Below the pieces are notes generated by a model that did not search any database, was not told the DNA's origin, and was given only the letters and a program-made list of their open reading frames with translations. The translations under genes and the position numbers were made by a program. From Leptospiraceae bacterium (lineage in GTDB: Bacteria > Spirochaetota > Leptospiria > Leptospirales > Leptonemataceae): DNA of 47,632 bases. Below are positions 16,240 to 25,379 of this stretch, piece after piece (within the stretch, counting starts at the first letter, position 1; each line of letters opens with the position of its first letter). The stretch is from positions 1 to 47,632 of the forward strand of contig JAGRNA010000019.1 in NCBI GenBank assembly GCA_020441005.1. The letters run 5' to 3'.

Positions 16240-17931
16240 TCACCTGGACAAATAGCGCCGGGCCAGATCCTGACAAAAGTTGTAATTGTGAATCAGCTTG
16301 TCAAATAGCTGATAATCATTTTCGAGAATACACAAGACTGTTGCCAGAGAAAACCAGAATTCTTCTTCCTGATTGTTGGAGCAAATCTGGACGATGGACA
16401 GACAAACTGCGCGATGCTCCGGGATTTCGGACTGTAAATGATCCTGCATCAATTGCAGTAGGTGCAGTCGCTTTTTGCGATTACTGGTCGCCTGAAACCA
16501 GTCTAAAAACAAAGGGATGTGCTCTGGTTTTACATGGTCTCTCGCAGATTCAATGCCGACAACATCGGCATGTTTGACTAGATCAGCAAAGTAGTGGCTC
16601 GCATCAGGATAGTCGCTGATATGGCGATTCTTATAATCCCGGGACAACCACTGCATTCGTTCCCGAAAAGTGTTAACATTCGGCAGGTCAGCCAATTGCG
16701 CATATGCGTGGGCCTGAGCTGGTGCCTGACCGAGGTGACCAATCCAGATGACCTGCTGCTGCAGCAGCCAGTTAAACGGATCGTGTATATGAATATAACG
16801 CGGTTCATAGGGCCGCAGGATTTGAATCACACTCCAGGCCAGTTCCACAGAAACGGTTTTACCGATAAAGATCATCAAGTCTTCAAACAGCCATTTGTCT
16901 CCCTGCGTGCGATACAAAATTGAAGGAATCTGCTTCGATTGCAAGTCCGTCTGAATCTGGCCGGCGTAGGGCAGGGCATCGGTTACCATAATCACCAGCT
17001 CCTTATTCTGTATCTGCTCTCGAATGCCCGTCAATAATTCTGTTTCCAGCATTGGCACCCTGCGGTGGTTTTGCCAGCGCCGCCACCAAAGACCGAATCG
17101 CTGCGGCGGAATGGATCCCGGTCCGCGCATGTTGGCGGTTGTGGGCAACTTTTCTGGATTTGTTGATTTGCTGCCGGCGGTCGTCCGCACCGATCTTTTG
17201 CCACCAGGGCTGCTATTCGTTTTATTGAAAGACTTGCGTATTCTCCACTGCTGCCAGATGGAATTGGAAAAAAGCATTAAGAGACCGGCCAAAAAAACAC
17301 TACCCAGGGGCCACCAAAAGGCGGCGGCGATGGCACTCTTTTGGGCCCGTTCAAATCCCGCCTGACTGGTAATCAGATCGGGAAAACCGGGCACGTAACG
17401 AATAAGCAGGGGACGATTGATCATGGCCTGGTTGAATTCACGCTCTGTAATAAATAACTGCAGCTGAATGATGTAATCGGGGTCGGCCACTGCTTTGTCC
17501 TGTAGGGCCTTCCAGTACTCCGCTCCGGGAGGCGCCGACCGATCGATCCCGGAACGCGGTGATTTTGGCTTCAAATCCGTATCGATCCCCCTGGCTGTAT
17601 CGCCATGCGGATACGCCGGATGTAATAATTGATTCAGCTGCTTGCTAAGGGTATCTGCAGCATCAGTCCTGTCGGCCACGGTCATAAAACCGGGTGAATA
17701 CACGTCAAAGAGCACTTTGATATAATAATGGACCGGACCTTTAAAGCCCTTGTTTTTTGATTTTGACACCACCCGGGCCCAATTGGTACGGCCGTGGTTT
17801 TGCAATTGCGTTAGATTATAGCGTAAATAGCTCCACCAGATCAGCCATATCATGGTAATAATACATACAGCCATCCCGGTGCCGGGAAGCCAGGCCGGCA
17901 AGGACGTTGTTTGTTGCAATTTTGGTTTCAT
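16240..17931 (-). CDS. Two-helix membrane protein, DUF3592-like outer domain
   Basis: 563 residues. Transmembrane helices lie at about 17-38 and 200-223. The part between (about 50-190) looks like DUF3592 (WARVVSKS...YYIKVLF...LLIRYVPGFPDLI), but the usual short domain is split by about 90 residues including a proline/charge-rich stretch. After a basic linker (about 225-285) comes a cytoplasmic region of about 270 residues with an alternating strand/helix start (KELVIMVTDALPYAGQI) and a helical end, which I do not recognise. It is transcribed away from smpB with 130 bases between the starts. Function unknown. Confidence 0.7.
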   Translation of the reverse strand: MKPKLQQTTSLPAWLPGTGMAVCIITMIWLIWWSYLRYNLTQLQNHGRTNWARVVSKSKNKGFKGPVHYYIKVLFDVYSPGFMTVADRTDAADTLSKQLNQLLHPAYPHGDTARGIDTDLKPKSPRSGIDRSAPPGAEYWKALQDKAVADPDYIIQLQLFITEREFNQAMINRPLLIRYVPGFPDLITSQAGFERAQKSAIAAAFWWPLGSVFLAGLLMLFSNSIWQQWRIRKSFNKTNSSPGGKRSVRTTAGSKSTNPEKLPTTANMRGPGSIPPQRFGLWWRRWQNHRRVPMLETELLTGIREQIQNKELVIMVTDALPYAGQIQTDLQSKQIPSILYRTQGDKWLFEDLMIFIGKTVSVELAWSVIQILRPYEPRYIHIHDPFNWLLQQQVIWIGHLGQAPAQAHAYAQLADLPNVNTFRERMQWLSRDYKNRHISDYPDASHYFADLVKHADVVGIESARDHVKPEHIPLFLDWFQATSNRKKRLHLLQLMQDHLQSEIPEHRAVCLSIVQICSNNQEEEFWFSLATVLCILENDYQLFDKLIHNYNFCQDLARRYLSR

Positions 17932-18061
17932 TAGCGCTGAGCGAATAGTCTCTTCAGATCATCTGTGACCGGGTCTGAATTGTCCAATCATTTCAGGTGC
18001 AAAAAGATTGCCCTGCAGGCGGAAAGCTAAAGCATGGTGACCGGCTACCGGAGCGGAAACT

Positions 18062-18550
18062 ATGAGTAAATCGGCCAAAAAAGAAATCCGCCGCGGACCG
18101 CCTGTGATTGAAAACCGCCGGGCAAGGCACAATTATGAAATTATGGAAACTGTGGAAGCCGGGATTGCCCTGCTGGGTACAGAAGTGAAAAGCCTGCGGG
18201 AAGGCCGCGCCAATCTGCAGGATGCCTATGCGGTACCGATGCAAAACGAGCTTGTTTTACTGAACTGCCATATACAGCCTTATAGCCACGGCAATGCGTT
18301 CAACCATGAGGAAACGCGCAGCCGTAAATTACTGTTGAAACGGCGTGAAATCAACAGCCTGGCCAGCAAAGTAAAAGAAAAGCAGCTGACTTTGGTGCCC
18401 TTAAAAATGTATTTTAATGACCGCGGCAAGGTCAAGGTGCTACTGGGCCTGGGCCGCGGTAAAAAGCTGCACGATAAACGCGAAAGCGAGAAAAAAAATG
18501 AGGCGCGCAAGGAAATTGACCGGGCGATGAAAGATCACAGCCGTAACTGA
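18062..18550 (+). CDS. smpB: SsrA-binding protein SmpB
   Basis: SmpB binds tmRNA and brings it to stalled ribosomes for trans-translation. 162 residues, normal length. The conserved N-terminal stretch (NRRARHNYEI, then GIALLGTEVKSLREG and LQDAYA) and the KLHDKR end of the beta-barrel are present, followed by the basic C-terminal tail that becomes helical on the ribosome. No tmRNA gene was seen in the window. It is 7 bases upstream of der and likely heads a smpB-der-plsY operon. Confidence 0.96.
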   Translation: MSKSAKKEIRRGPPVIENRRARHNYEIMETVEAGIALLGTEVKSLREGRANLQDAYAVPMQNELVLLNCHIQPYSHGNAFNHEETRSRKLLLKRREINSLASKVKEKQLTLVPLKMYFNDRGKVKVLLGLGRGKKLHDKRESEKKNEARKEIDRAMKDHSRN

Positions 18551-18557
18551 GAACTCT

Positions 18558-20228
18558 ATGGCGCGCAATTATAAAAAGCTGCCCAGAGTGGCCCTGGCTG
18601 GCCGGCGCAATGTCGGCAAGTCCACTTTACTCAATGCTTTGTACGGCCGCAAGCGGGCGATTACTGACAGTATCGCTGGTCTGACCAGAGATATTCTGGA
18701 AGTAGAGGTCATTCGGCCGCCCTTTCATTTCCTGCTGTCCGATACTCCGGGTCTGGATATCGAAAACCCGGATCAACTGGAAAGCGATTTGTTGCAGCGG
18801 GCCTTCGAGTATATCAAAGAGATTGATCTGCTGTTGCTGGTTCTGGAAGCGCCGGCCCCGGGACCCTTCGATCTGGATTTTATCACCCTGATGCGCCGCA
18901 ATGCCGGTCAGACTCCGGTGCTGCATGTTGTCAACAAGGTTGATGGGGCTGAAAAAGAAAATGAGAGTCTGCTTGAGTTTTATGGAGCCGGAATCCAAAG
19001 TCCCATTGCGGTTTCGGCTATCGCCCGCTGGAACCTGAAAGGGTTAATGGAACAAATGGCCGTTCTTCTGCCGGGTATCAAAGATCCAGCCCTGCCGGAA
19101 TCAGCGGCGGCTCCAGGCAAAGGACGGCAAAGGCGCTTTACAAACCAGACGGATGCGAGCGCAACCGGGTTCCCGGCCGAAAACGACGTTGCAGACGTCG
19201 GTATCGAGGATGCTATCGAATGGTCGGCACCAGACGAAAGTGATCCTGATCTGTTATCCTTGACTGCTCAACTAGAGCAGGAGGCGCCCGAGAGTGTGCG
19301 TTCCGACCTGGCCCAGTTAAGCCGCTCACGTTACGCAGAACGCAAGGAAGCCGGGATTCGGCGCAGTTCCAGCATTATTTCCGATACTAGATCGGCCGAG
19401 ACCCGCATTGCAATCGTCGGCCGTCCGAATGCCGGGAAGTCCTCGCTATTTAACCGCCTGCTAAAAAAAGACACTGCCCTGGTTTCCGATGTAGCCGGCA
19501 CTACGCGGGATACAATTGATACTGTTTTTAAATATCAGGGACGCGAGCTGCGGATTGTGGATACAGCCGGACTGAAACGTGGTAAGGCCCGACAAAAGGA
19601 TCAACTGGAATTTTATTCGGCCAGCCGCACCTGGCGTGCAATCCGGGACTCTAGAGTGGTCATTCATATGGTCGATGCCAGCGAAGGTCTAACGGAATAC
19701 GATAAAAAGATTGCGGCCAAAATTCGTGAACTGAGCCGGCCAGTGGTGATGGCTTTCAATAAATGGGATGCTGTGGCTGACAAGCATGACCGGTCTACTC
19801 TGGAGTATCTGGACCGCTATGCCTTCCAGTTTCCCTATATTCGCAATATGCCGGCTGTCTTTTGCTCGGCCTTGTCCGGGCAGCGCTTGACCCGGCTGCT
19901 GGATATCTGCCTTGATCTGGACCAGAAAATGCAAACTCGCATACCAACCGGCAGTTTGAATCAGCAAATACAGGCCTGGCTAAGGAGCGGACCGACTTCG
20001 TCGCGCAAGCTGCGCGTTTATTATGTTGCCCAGATTGAGACCGAACCGCCGGCCATTGTGTTCTTTGTAAACCGAAAAGAGTATTTTCGCGAAAACCTGC
20101 GTAATTATATTGAAAACAGGATTCGCAAAGCATGGCAGCTGGAAGGTGTGCCGATCGAAATTTTGATCAGACAGAAAGGCAGCTCCAGAGATGAGGACGA
20201 TAACTCCACCTCAAGGGGGGCAAACTGA
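18558..20228 (+). CDS. der: Ribosome-assembly GTPase Der (EngA)
   Basis: Der has two GTPase domains in tandem and a KH-like domain and acts in 50S subunit assembly. First domain: GRRNVGKST (about 15-23), DTPG and NKVD. Second: GRPNAGKSS (about 287-295), DTAG and NKWD. The C-terminal KH-like domain covers about 455-545. At 556 residues it is longer than the usual 440-490: the extra length is an acidic, poorly conserved linker (about 180-280) between the two GTPase domains. The stop overlaps the plsY start (TGATG). Confidence 0.95.
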   Translation: MARNYKKLPRVALAGRRNVGKSTLLNALYGRKRAITDSIAGLTRDILEVEVIRPPFHFLLSDTPGLDIENPDQLESDLLQRAFEYIKEIDLLLLVLEAPAPGPFDLDFITLMRRNAGQTPVLHVVNKVDGAEKENESLLEFYGAGIQSPIAVSAIARWNLKGLMEQMAVLLPGIKDPALPESAAAPGKGRQRRFTNQTDASATGFPAENDVADVGIEDAIEWSAPDESDPDLLSLTAQLEQEAPESVRSDLAQLSRSRYAERKEAGIRRSSSIISDTRSAETRIAIVGRPNAGKSSLFNRLLKKDTALVSDVAGTTRDTIDTVFKYQGRELRIVDTAGLKRGKARQKDQLEFYSASRTWRAIRDSRVVIHMVDASEGLTEYDKKIAAKIRELSRPVVMAFNKWDAVADKHDRSTLEYLDRYAFQFPYIRNMPAVFCSALSGQRLTRLLDICLDLDQKMQTRIPTGSLNQQIQAWLRSGPTSSRKLRVYYVAQIETEPPAIVFFVNRKEYFRENLRNYIENRIRKAWQLEGVPIEILIRQKGSSRDEDDNSTSRGAN

Positions 20229-20872
20229 TGCCGACAGTTGCCATGATTGCTGTGTTGGCGGTGGCTTCCTTTGCCAATGGGGCGATGTCATGGGCCTGGC
20301 TGTTTACCTGGCTTTGTAATGGCAAGGATATCCGCCTGGTTGGTTCGGGCAACCCTGGCGCTTCCAATGTATACCGCGAATGCGGCCTGCCGATGGGTCT
20401 ATTAACAATGGTGATGGATATCCAGAAAGGCGTAACAACGCTATTGTTGGCCGCCTGGCTCTTGCCCGAATTTGGTCGGCTGGAGTTTTCCATTGTGCAA
20501 TTGGCTTTGGGGCTGGCCGCCTGGCTAGGCCATGTATATAGTCCGCTGCTTGGATTTCGGGGCGGCAAGGGCGTGGCCACACTGATCGGCATCTATGCGG
20601 TTGTATTCCCGCTGGGTCTGGTAACCGCTATACTTGCTGGACTGGCGATCATGGCAGTCTACCGCTGGTTTTCCCTGGGCAGCCTGATCGGGGTTACAAC
20701 ATTTCCGGTTTCTTATTTTTTGCTGCTGGAGCAGCCCTTCATGAAGGCCAATTTCCCCCTGTTATTGTTTATTGCCCTTGCACTGGTGCTAACATGGATG
20801 CGGCACTGGGGTAATGTACGCCGCATCCTGCAAGGGGCGGAACTGCGCATCCAGGGTCATAACCAAAATTGA
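20228..20872 (+). CDS. plsY: Glycerol-3-phosphate acyltransferase PlsY
   Basis: PlsY moves an acyl group from acyl-phosphate to glycerol-3-phosphate, the first step of phospholipid synthesis, in the inner membrane. 214 residues with about five to six membrane segments. Motif GSGNPGASNVYRECG matches the first conserved loop and HVYSPLLGFRGGKGVAT the second (glycerol-phosphate and acyl-phosphate sites). ATG at 20228 overlaps the der stop by one base, so translation is coupled. Confidence 0.95.
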   Translation: MPTVAMIAVLAVASFANGAMSWAWLFTWLCNGKDIRLVGSGNPGASNVYRECGLPMGLLTMVMDIQKGVTTLLLAAWLLPEFGRLEFSIVQLALGLAAWLGHVYSPLLGFRGGKGVATLIGIYAVVFPLGLVTAILAGLAIMAVYRWFSLGSLIGVTTFPVSYFLLLEQPFMKANFPLLLFIALALVLTWMRHWGNVRRILQGAELRIQGHNQN

Positions 20873-20918
20873 AATGCTTGCCCTGATTCGGGATAACTAA
20901 ATCCTGTATGCTAGCAGT

Positions 20919-21506
20919 ATGCCGGATATTTTTCTTAATTATAATTTGAGTCTGGATGAAAAGACTGCGATTGCCGAGGCTTTCCTGGACCGCTACGATG
21001 TAACCGAGGCGGACGATATGTACCGCTGGCTATGGGAAGGCGAGTTTGGCCCGGGCCAAAGGCAGCAGGTTTTGAATATCGAGCAGCTGCAGCAGGATAT
21101 CCGTCAAGCCCGTATGCATTACCGTAAAACGGGCTATCACCCGGGTTTGATTTGCGAAGAGTCCGGCCTGACGCGTCGCTTTCTGCGCATCAATTTAATG
21201 GTTTACGCTGACAGCGGGTGTCCCTTGAACCGCTTGATCCTGTTGGCCGAACGTCTGCGGGATGTCCGGCCGGACCCCCTGCGCTTTAAAAAAGACTGGG
21301 AATTTATGAAAACCCAGATCGTCTATGACATGACGCTGAAGATTCAGCAGCTGCGGCAGTTTGAAAACCGGATTGCCTTTCATATGTCACCAGAAACAGC
21401 GTGGAGTGATGTCTGGCTGGAGCGCTATGGCGAAGGTTATTGGCTGGTGCCAAGGAGTCTTTTTTATCAATACTTTCCGGAGTATGGTGATATAAGTTAT
21501 GACTAG
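20919..21506 (+). CDS. Soluble protein of unknown function
   Basis: 195 residues, no signal peptide or membrane helix, many Arg and Leu in predicted helices. I do not recognise a domain. A short helical stretch (ICEESGLTRRFLRINLMV) resembles a helix-turn-helix but this is weak. It ends inside the start of the following zinc-ribbon gene (8-base overlap), so the two are probably co-translated. Start ATG at 20919; no alternative is clearly better. Confidence 0.6.
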   Translation: MPDIFLNYNLSLDEKTAIAEAFLDRYDVTEADDMYRWLWEGEFGPGQRQQVLNIEQLQQDIRQARMHYRKTGYHPGLICEESGLTRRFLRINLMVYADSGCPLNRLILLAERLRDVRPDPLRFKKDWEFMKTQIVYDMTLKIQQLRQFENRIAFHMSPETAWSDVWLERYGEGYWLVPRSLFYQYFPEYGDISYD

Positions 21507-22671
21507 GTCAAAACGGCTGTGTCCCCGCTGCCGTCAGGCGCTACAGCCCAGGCATACAGCCCTGGTTGACCAATTGCAAATTGACATTTGTCCTGCCGGG
21601 CATGGAGCCTGGTATGATCAGGGAGAACTGGATCGGCTGCTGCCAATGCCCGTTTTGCGGTCCCGGTTCATCCAGATCAGAAAAGCGGACAAGGCTGCTG
21701 TGCACAGTTACCGCTTGTGTCCGGATTGCCCGGGACGTTTGGTGCCACATGGGTATCACCCGGAAAGCAGTCTGGTTATCGAACGCTGTGAGCAATGCAA
21801 CGGGTTCTGGTTAGATCGGGGGGAGTTCCAGCGCATCCGCTTGATTCAGGACTGGGAAGCACGCAAACAGGCAAACACATCAAAAGACCGGGTCGAGACA
21901 GTGTTGATTCAGGGTCCGGATGGCCAGTCTGGACCGGTTGCAATGCAACTTGATCTGCGCAGACAAATTGATCTGCCTTTGCCCGCTGATGAAGCCGGTC
22001 TGCGAGAACCGACCGCGTCCAGGTCCGGGACGACTGCTGAGCAGCAACGCTCCCTGCATCCCGAACAAGCGGCAATTCCATGGCAACTAAAATGGAAAAG
22101 CATTGTCTTTGGACTATACAACCTGTTCTTGCATCTAGATGCATTGCTGGGCAATTTTTTGGGCTGGATGTCAAGCTGGCCTCTGTATCTGGCGCCGATT
22201 TTGCTGCTGACTGGATATGCGGTCTTGCTGGGCCTGGCAGCGCAGTACAGTGATGGTCCGTTGCAAAACGAGGCACCACAAATTGTTCTCAGCCTCGGAA
22301 CCATACTGCCAGGGGCTTTGGCTGTCTTTTTATATTTCCGGCAGCTTCGCTTTCAGCTAGAGGCCGGCACAGCCACTGGTCAGGTGATCGGCCATCGTGA
22401 AGAGAGCGATCTGAGTGCGTTAGAAAACCAACAGTTTTATACAATAGTCGAATTCACGGCCCAGGACGGCACATCGATGCGCTTTGAGGATCCGGTATCA
22501 GCCAGCTGGAGCAGATACACCGCCGGGCAAAAGGTGCCTGTTCTGTACACTCTGGATGCCGCCGGCCGACTGGACCGGGCCTGGATTAATGCCTTCTGGA
22601 GTTTCTGGATGCCGTTTTTGGTCAGCGGCGTGATTGCGATTTCTTTTGGTCGCGTGTGGCTGTTTGATTAG
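21499..22671 (+). CDS. Double zinc-ribbon protein fused to a DUF3592-like membrane domain
   Basis: Residues 1-50 and 71-115 are two TFIIB-type zinc ribbons: CPRC...CPAGHGAWYDQGELDRLL and CPDC...CEQCNGFWLDRGEFQRI. In the first, the third ligand is Cys-Pro-Ala-Gly-His, so one Cys is replaced by His. A linker follows, then transmembrane helices at about 225-250 and 262-280, a DUF3592-like domain (GQVIGHREESD...FYTIVEFTAQDG...VPVLYTLDAAGRLDRAWI) and a final helix. Zinc ribbons of this kind usually occur alone in small proteins. The gene overlaps the previous one by 8 bases. Function unknown. Confidence 0.78.
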   Translation: MTRSKRLCPRCRQALQPRHTALVDQLQIDICPAGHGAWYDQGELDRLLPMPVLRSRFIQIRKADKAAVHSYRLCPDCPGRLVPHGYHPESSLVIERCEQCNGFWLDRGEFQRIRLIQDWEARKQANTSKDRVETVLIQGPDGQSGPVAMQLDLRRQIDLPLPADEAGLREPTASRSGTTAEQQRSLHPEQAAIPWQLKWKSIVFGLYNLFLHLDALLGNFLGWMSSWPLYLAPILLLTGYAVLLGLAAQYSDGPLQNEAPQIVLSLGTILPGALAVFLYFRQLRFQLEAGTATGQVIGHREESDLSALENQQFYTIVEFTAQDGTSMRFEDPVSASWSRYTAGQKVPVLYTLDAAGRLDRAWINAFWSFWMPFLVSGVIAISFGRVWLFD

Positions 22672-22797
22672 TCGGCAATCAGTCAGGCATTGACAGGCAT
22701 TCGGACCCCGGCTATGGGCAAACAGTGATTAACCGCCTGGAGTCCAGGATGGTTGTTATTGCCAGAGCCCGCGCATTCAACAGCAGCAGCAACTTGA

Positions 22798-23448
22798 TCA
22801 TAGTTGCTGGAGCAACTCCATCGGAGATTGCAAAAGGACGCTGGCGCCAGCCGCCTGCAATTCCCCGGACTCCTGAAAGCCCCAAAGCACCGATACTGAT
22901 CGGATTCCGGCAGCCCTGGCGGTCTCGTGATCCGTAACCGTGTCGCCAACAAACATGTACTCGGTGGTGTCAACGTCGCTCCTGGCCATAATTTCAAAGA
23001 CCGCAGCCGGATCCGGCTTGCGCGGAACTTCATCACGCTGGCCCAGCACCGTCGTAAAATCCCAGCTGGAAAGCAACTCTTGCACAATGGCCTGTGTCAG
23101 GGGATGGGGCTTGTTTGACAGGATATTGCATTGTATCTGGCGAGCTTGCAGATCGTCCAAAAGACCGGCAATACCGGGATACAGGCAGGCATGATCACTG
23201 CCGTGTTCCCGGTAATGCATTGTGAACCTGGCAAGCAGGCGTTGATATTCATCCAACGTCACAGTCACCGGTAACAAGGCGCGTTCGAGCAAGCGCGTTA
23301 CACCTTCGCCAATGAATTTCTTGTAGGCCGCCACTGGATGACCGGGATAACCAAAGGCCTCCAGGGTCATATTGGTACAGTTGGCTATATCAAAAAGGGT
23401 GTCCAGCAGAGTGCCGTCGAGGTCAAAGATAATCGCTTTCGTTCGCAT
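22798..23448 (-). CDS. HAD-family phosphatase, phosphoglycolate phosphatase-like
   Basis: 216 residues with HAD motif I FDLDGTLLDT (Asp9 nucleophile, Asp11), motif II SNKP, motif III KPDP and motif IV FVGDTVTDHETA. The helical cap between motifs I and II is of the Gph/PGMB subclass. Phosphoglycolate phosphatase (removal of 2-phosphoglycolate, for example from DNA 3' repair) is the most likely role, but related enzymes act on other small phosphates. The upstream 245 bases (23449-23693) hold no gene. Confidence 0.85.
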   Translation of the reverse strand: MRTKAIIFDLDGTLLDTLFDIANCTNMTLEAFGYPGHPVAAYKKFIGEGVTRLLERALLPVTVTLDEYQRLLARFTMHYREHGSDHACLYPGIAGLLDDLQARQIQCNILSNKPHPLTQAIVQELLSSWDFTTVLGQRDEVPRKPDPAAVFEIMARSDVDTTEYMFVGDTVTDHETARAAGIRSVSVLWGFQESGELQAAGASVLLQSPMELLQQL

Positions 23449-23693
23449 TCCGAGCGCTAGATTCCTGCCAGGACTGGCACTGCCAAATAAATATTTGCGA
23501 CCCCGGCTCTGGGGACCGGATCACTTGATCAGCACCCGATTACGAGGCCCTGAAACCGGTAACCGCCGATCTTATAATGCAAACGCACGCCGATTGAACC
23601 GCGGATGATTTTCACGAGCCCGCACGAACAAGCACCGCCATTCCCTGCCTTCAACCCCGGCACAAAAAAAAGCGGTTTTCTCCAAAAGCCTGC

Positions 23694-23723
23694 TTGACAT
23701 ATATACAAATGTTTGCGTATCAT
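23694..23723 (+). promoter_or_regulatory. Promoter of the umuD'-umuC-SRAP cassette with internal palindrome
   Basis: TTGACA (23694-23699) and TATCAT (23718-23723) are spaced by 18 bases, a near-consensus sigma70 promoter. Between them lies CAAATGTTTG (23706-23715), a perfect 4-base-arm inverted repeat and a likely operator; the Leptospira LexA box is known as TTTG-N5-CAAA, so this is similar in base content but not the same layout. The predicted transcript start falls at about the ATG of the next gene (23730), suggesting a leaderless message. Confidence 0.6.
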
Positions 23724-23729
23724 GCGTGC

Positions 23730-24122
23730 ATGGAACCAAGATCTCACTCTGGCTTTCCCTCCCCGGCGGACGACTACCTGGAAGCGCCCTTGAATTTGCA
23801 CCAGCTGCTGGTCAAAAGCGAGCCGGCGACCTTTTTTTTGCGGGTGCGCAGTTCCATCATGCTGCCTGCGATTCGGCCCAATGATATTCTGGTGGTCGAT
23901 CGCTCCCTTGCTGCCCGGAACGGCGATATTGTCGTCGCCGAAGAGGAAGGCTGCCTGGCCGTTCGGCGCTACATCTACCAGCACGGCCAGGGCCGCCTGT
24001 CCACCATGCCGGCCGCCACCGAAATGAGCGTAACCGTGCCGGCGGCCAGCGGCGAACAACAGCGCGCGATCAAGGTGTGGGGCGTCGTCCGTTCGGTGGT
24101 CCGCGAACTACGACCCGGCTGA
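23730..24122 (+). CDS. umuD: UmuD'-like protein without catalytic residues
   Basis: Clear homologue of UmuD (S24 family), the partner of translesion polymerase V. It aligns without gaps over [39 protein letters not shown] and NGDIVVA. But the block that should be GDSM reads SSIM, so the catalytic Ser is Ile43, and the Lys of VKR is Arg79 (AVRRY). Self-cleavage should be impossible. The ATG at 23730 gives only seven residues before GFPSPA, where UmuD' begins after cleavage, so the protein may be a ready-made UmuD'. A TTG at 23694 would add 12 residues but coincides with the -35 box and lacks a Shine-Dalgarno. It is followed by umuC after 5 bases. Confidence 0.88.
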   Translation: MEPRSHSGFPSPADDYLEAPLNLHQLLVKSEPATFFLRVRSSIMLPAIRPNDILVVDRSLAARNGDIVVAEEEGCLAVRRYIYQHGQGRLSTMPAATEMSVTVPAASGEQQRAIKVWGVVRSVVRELRPG

Positions 24123-24127
24123 GCAGT

Positions 24128-25375
24128 ATGGCCATAGCGCTGATCGACTGCCTCCACTTTTACGTTTCCTGCGAACGCCTTTTTCGGCCGGACCTGAATG
24201 GCCAGCCGGTCGTCGTGCTCTCTAACAACGACGGCTGCGCCGTGGCGCTGTCCGCCGAAGCGCGGGCGCTGGGTTTGGAGCGCGGCTCGGCCTGGTTTTT
24301 CCATCGTCATCTCCGACAAGTACGCTTGTTTTCATCCAACTATGTTCTGTATGGCGATATTTCCGCACGATTGATGCGTTTTGTGGCCGCGCGGGTGCCC
24401 AACATAGAGGTGTATTCCATCGACGAAGCCTTTGTAACGCTGCCGCCAACGGCAGATCCGCTGACCTTCATTGAAGCCTTGCGTCTGGATATCCAGCAGG
24501 CCATCGGCATCCCGGTGCGGATCGGGCTCGGGAGCACCAAAACACAGGCCAAATGCGCCTGCGCGCTCATCAAAAGCGAACGCCCGCCCAATCACTGCTA
24601 CGTCCTCGGACGAGATCGGGCACTGTCCCAGGAGCTACGGCAAGTGCCCGTCACAGCAATCTGGGGCATCGGACCGGCAGCGGGACGCAAACTGCACGCG
24701 ACCGGGGTGGTCAACGCCGCTGAGCTGGCCGCACTCGACGAACGCTGGGTGCTGCGCAACCTGACCATCACAGGCTACCGTATCCAGCAAGAGCTGCGTG
24801 GGATCGCAGCCATCGGCATGGAGCGCGCGCACGCTTTGCGCCAGCATGTGTCCTGCTCCCGGGGTTTCAGCCGCCCGATTAGCAGTCTGGCCGAGCTGGC
24901 CGAGGCCGTGTCGAGCTACGCCGAGGTGGCGATTGAAAAACTGCGGCGCCATCGACTGGAAGCCACCGAAATCCTGGTCTATATTGCAACTGATCCGTTT
25001 CGACCCGCTCAGCGCAAATACTACAACCAGGCCCGTCACGCACTGCCGGGCGCTTCGTCAAGCCTGCTGGTCATCATTCCGATTTGTATGCAACTGCTGC
25101 AATCGATCTATCGGAGCGGTTACGCCTACAAAAAAGCGGGGGTGCTGTTGCTGAAGCTGCATCCGGCCACCCATCATCAGCACGAGTTGTTTACCGATCA
25201 CGAGCGCGATGAAAGGCTGATGGCCGCTCTCGATACCATCCAGCAGCGCTTCGGGCGCCGCCGGATTTTTATGGCCTCCAGCGGCATTCCGGCCAGGCGC
25301 CAGTGGCAGACGAGGGCGGCGCTGCGATCACCGCGATTTACCACTTGCTGGCAGGAGCTGCCCGAGGTCTTCTGA
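24128..25375 (+). CDS. umuC: DNA polymerase V catalytic subunit UmuC (Y family)
   Basis: Error-prone translesion polymerase. The start is ATG at 24128 (MAIALIDC); an upstream in-frame codon overlaps umuD and is not needed. Catalytic Asp7, Asp99 and Glu100 (YSIDEAF) are intact and Tyr12 is the steric gate. Family landmarks: [28 protein letters not shown], a helix-hairpin-helix part ([11 protein letters not shown]), the little-finger domain and the [11 protein letters not shown] end. The first block is [10 protein letters not shown] where most UmuC proteins have DCNNFY. QHELF near residue 360 fits the beta-clamp-binding pentapeptide. The cassette looks GC-richer than its surroundings, which may indicate transfer. 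Confidence 0.93.
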   Translation: MAIALIDCLHFYVSCERLFRPDLNGQPVVVLSNNDGCAVALSAEARALGLERGSAWFFHRHLRQVRLFSSNYVLYGDISARLMRFVAARVPNIEVYSIDEAFVTLPPTADPLTFIEALRLDIQQAIGIPVRIGLGSTKTQAKCACALIKSERPPNHCYVLGRDRALSQELRQVPVTAIWGIGPAAGRKLHATGVVNAAELAALDERWVLRNLTITGYRIQQELRGIAAIGMERAHALRQHVSCSRGFSRPISSLAELAEAVSSYAEVAIEKLRRHRLEATEILVYIATDPFRPAQRKYYNQARHALPGASSSLLVIIPICMQLLQSIYRSGYAYKKAGVLLLKLHPATHHQHELFTDHERDERLMAALDTIQQRFGRRRIFMASSGIPARRQWQTRAALRSPRFTTCWQELPEVF

Positions 25376-25379
25376 CTCT

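Noticed and set aside
16202..16245. Out-of-frame tail reading ...CPGEQDKYQRLFGDDY after the stop of the 16240 gene
   Set aside because: It has no start codon and a stop shortly upstream in that frame; no slippery site is visible, so a frameshift extension is not supported.
23694..23729. TTG start adding 12 residues to the UmuD homologue
   Set aside because: The TTG is part of a TTGACA box and has no ribosome-binding site. Kept as an alternative in the entry.
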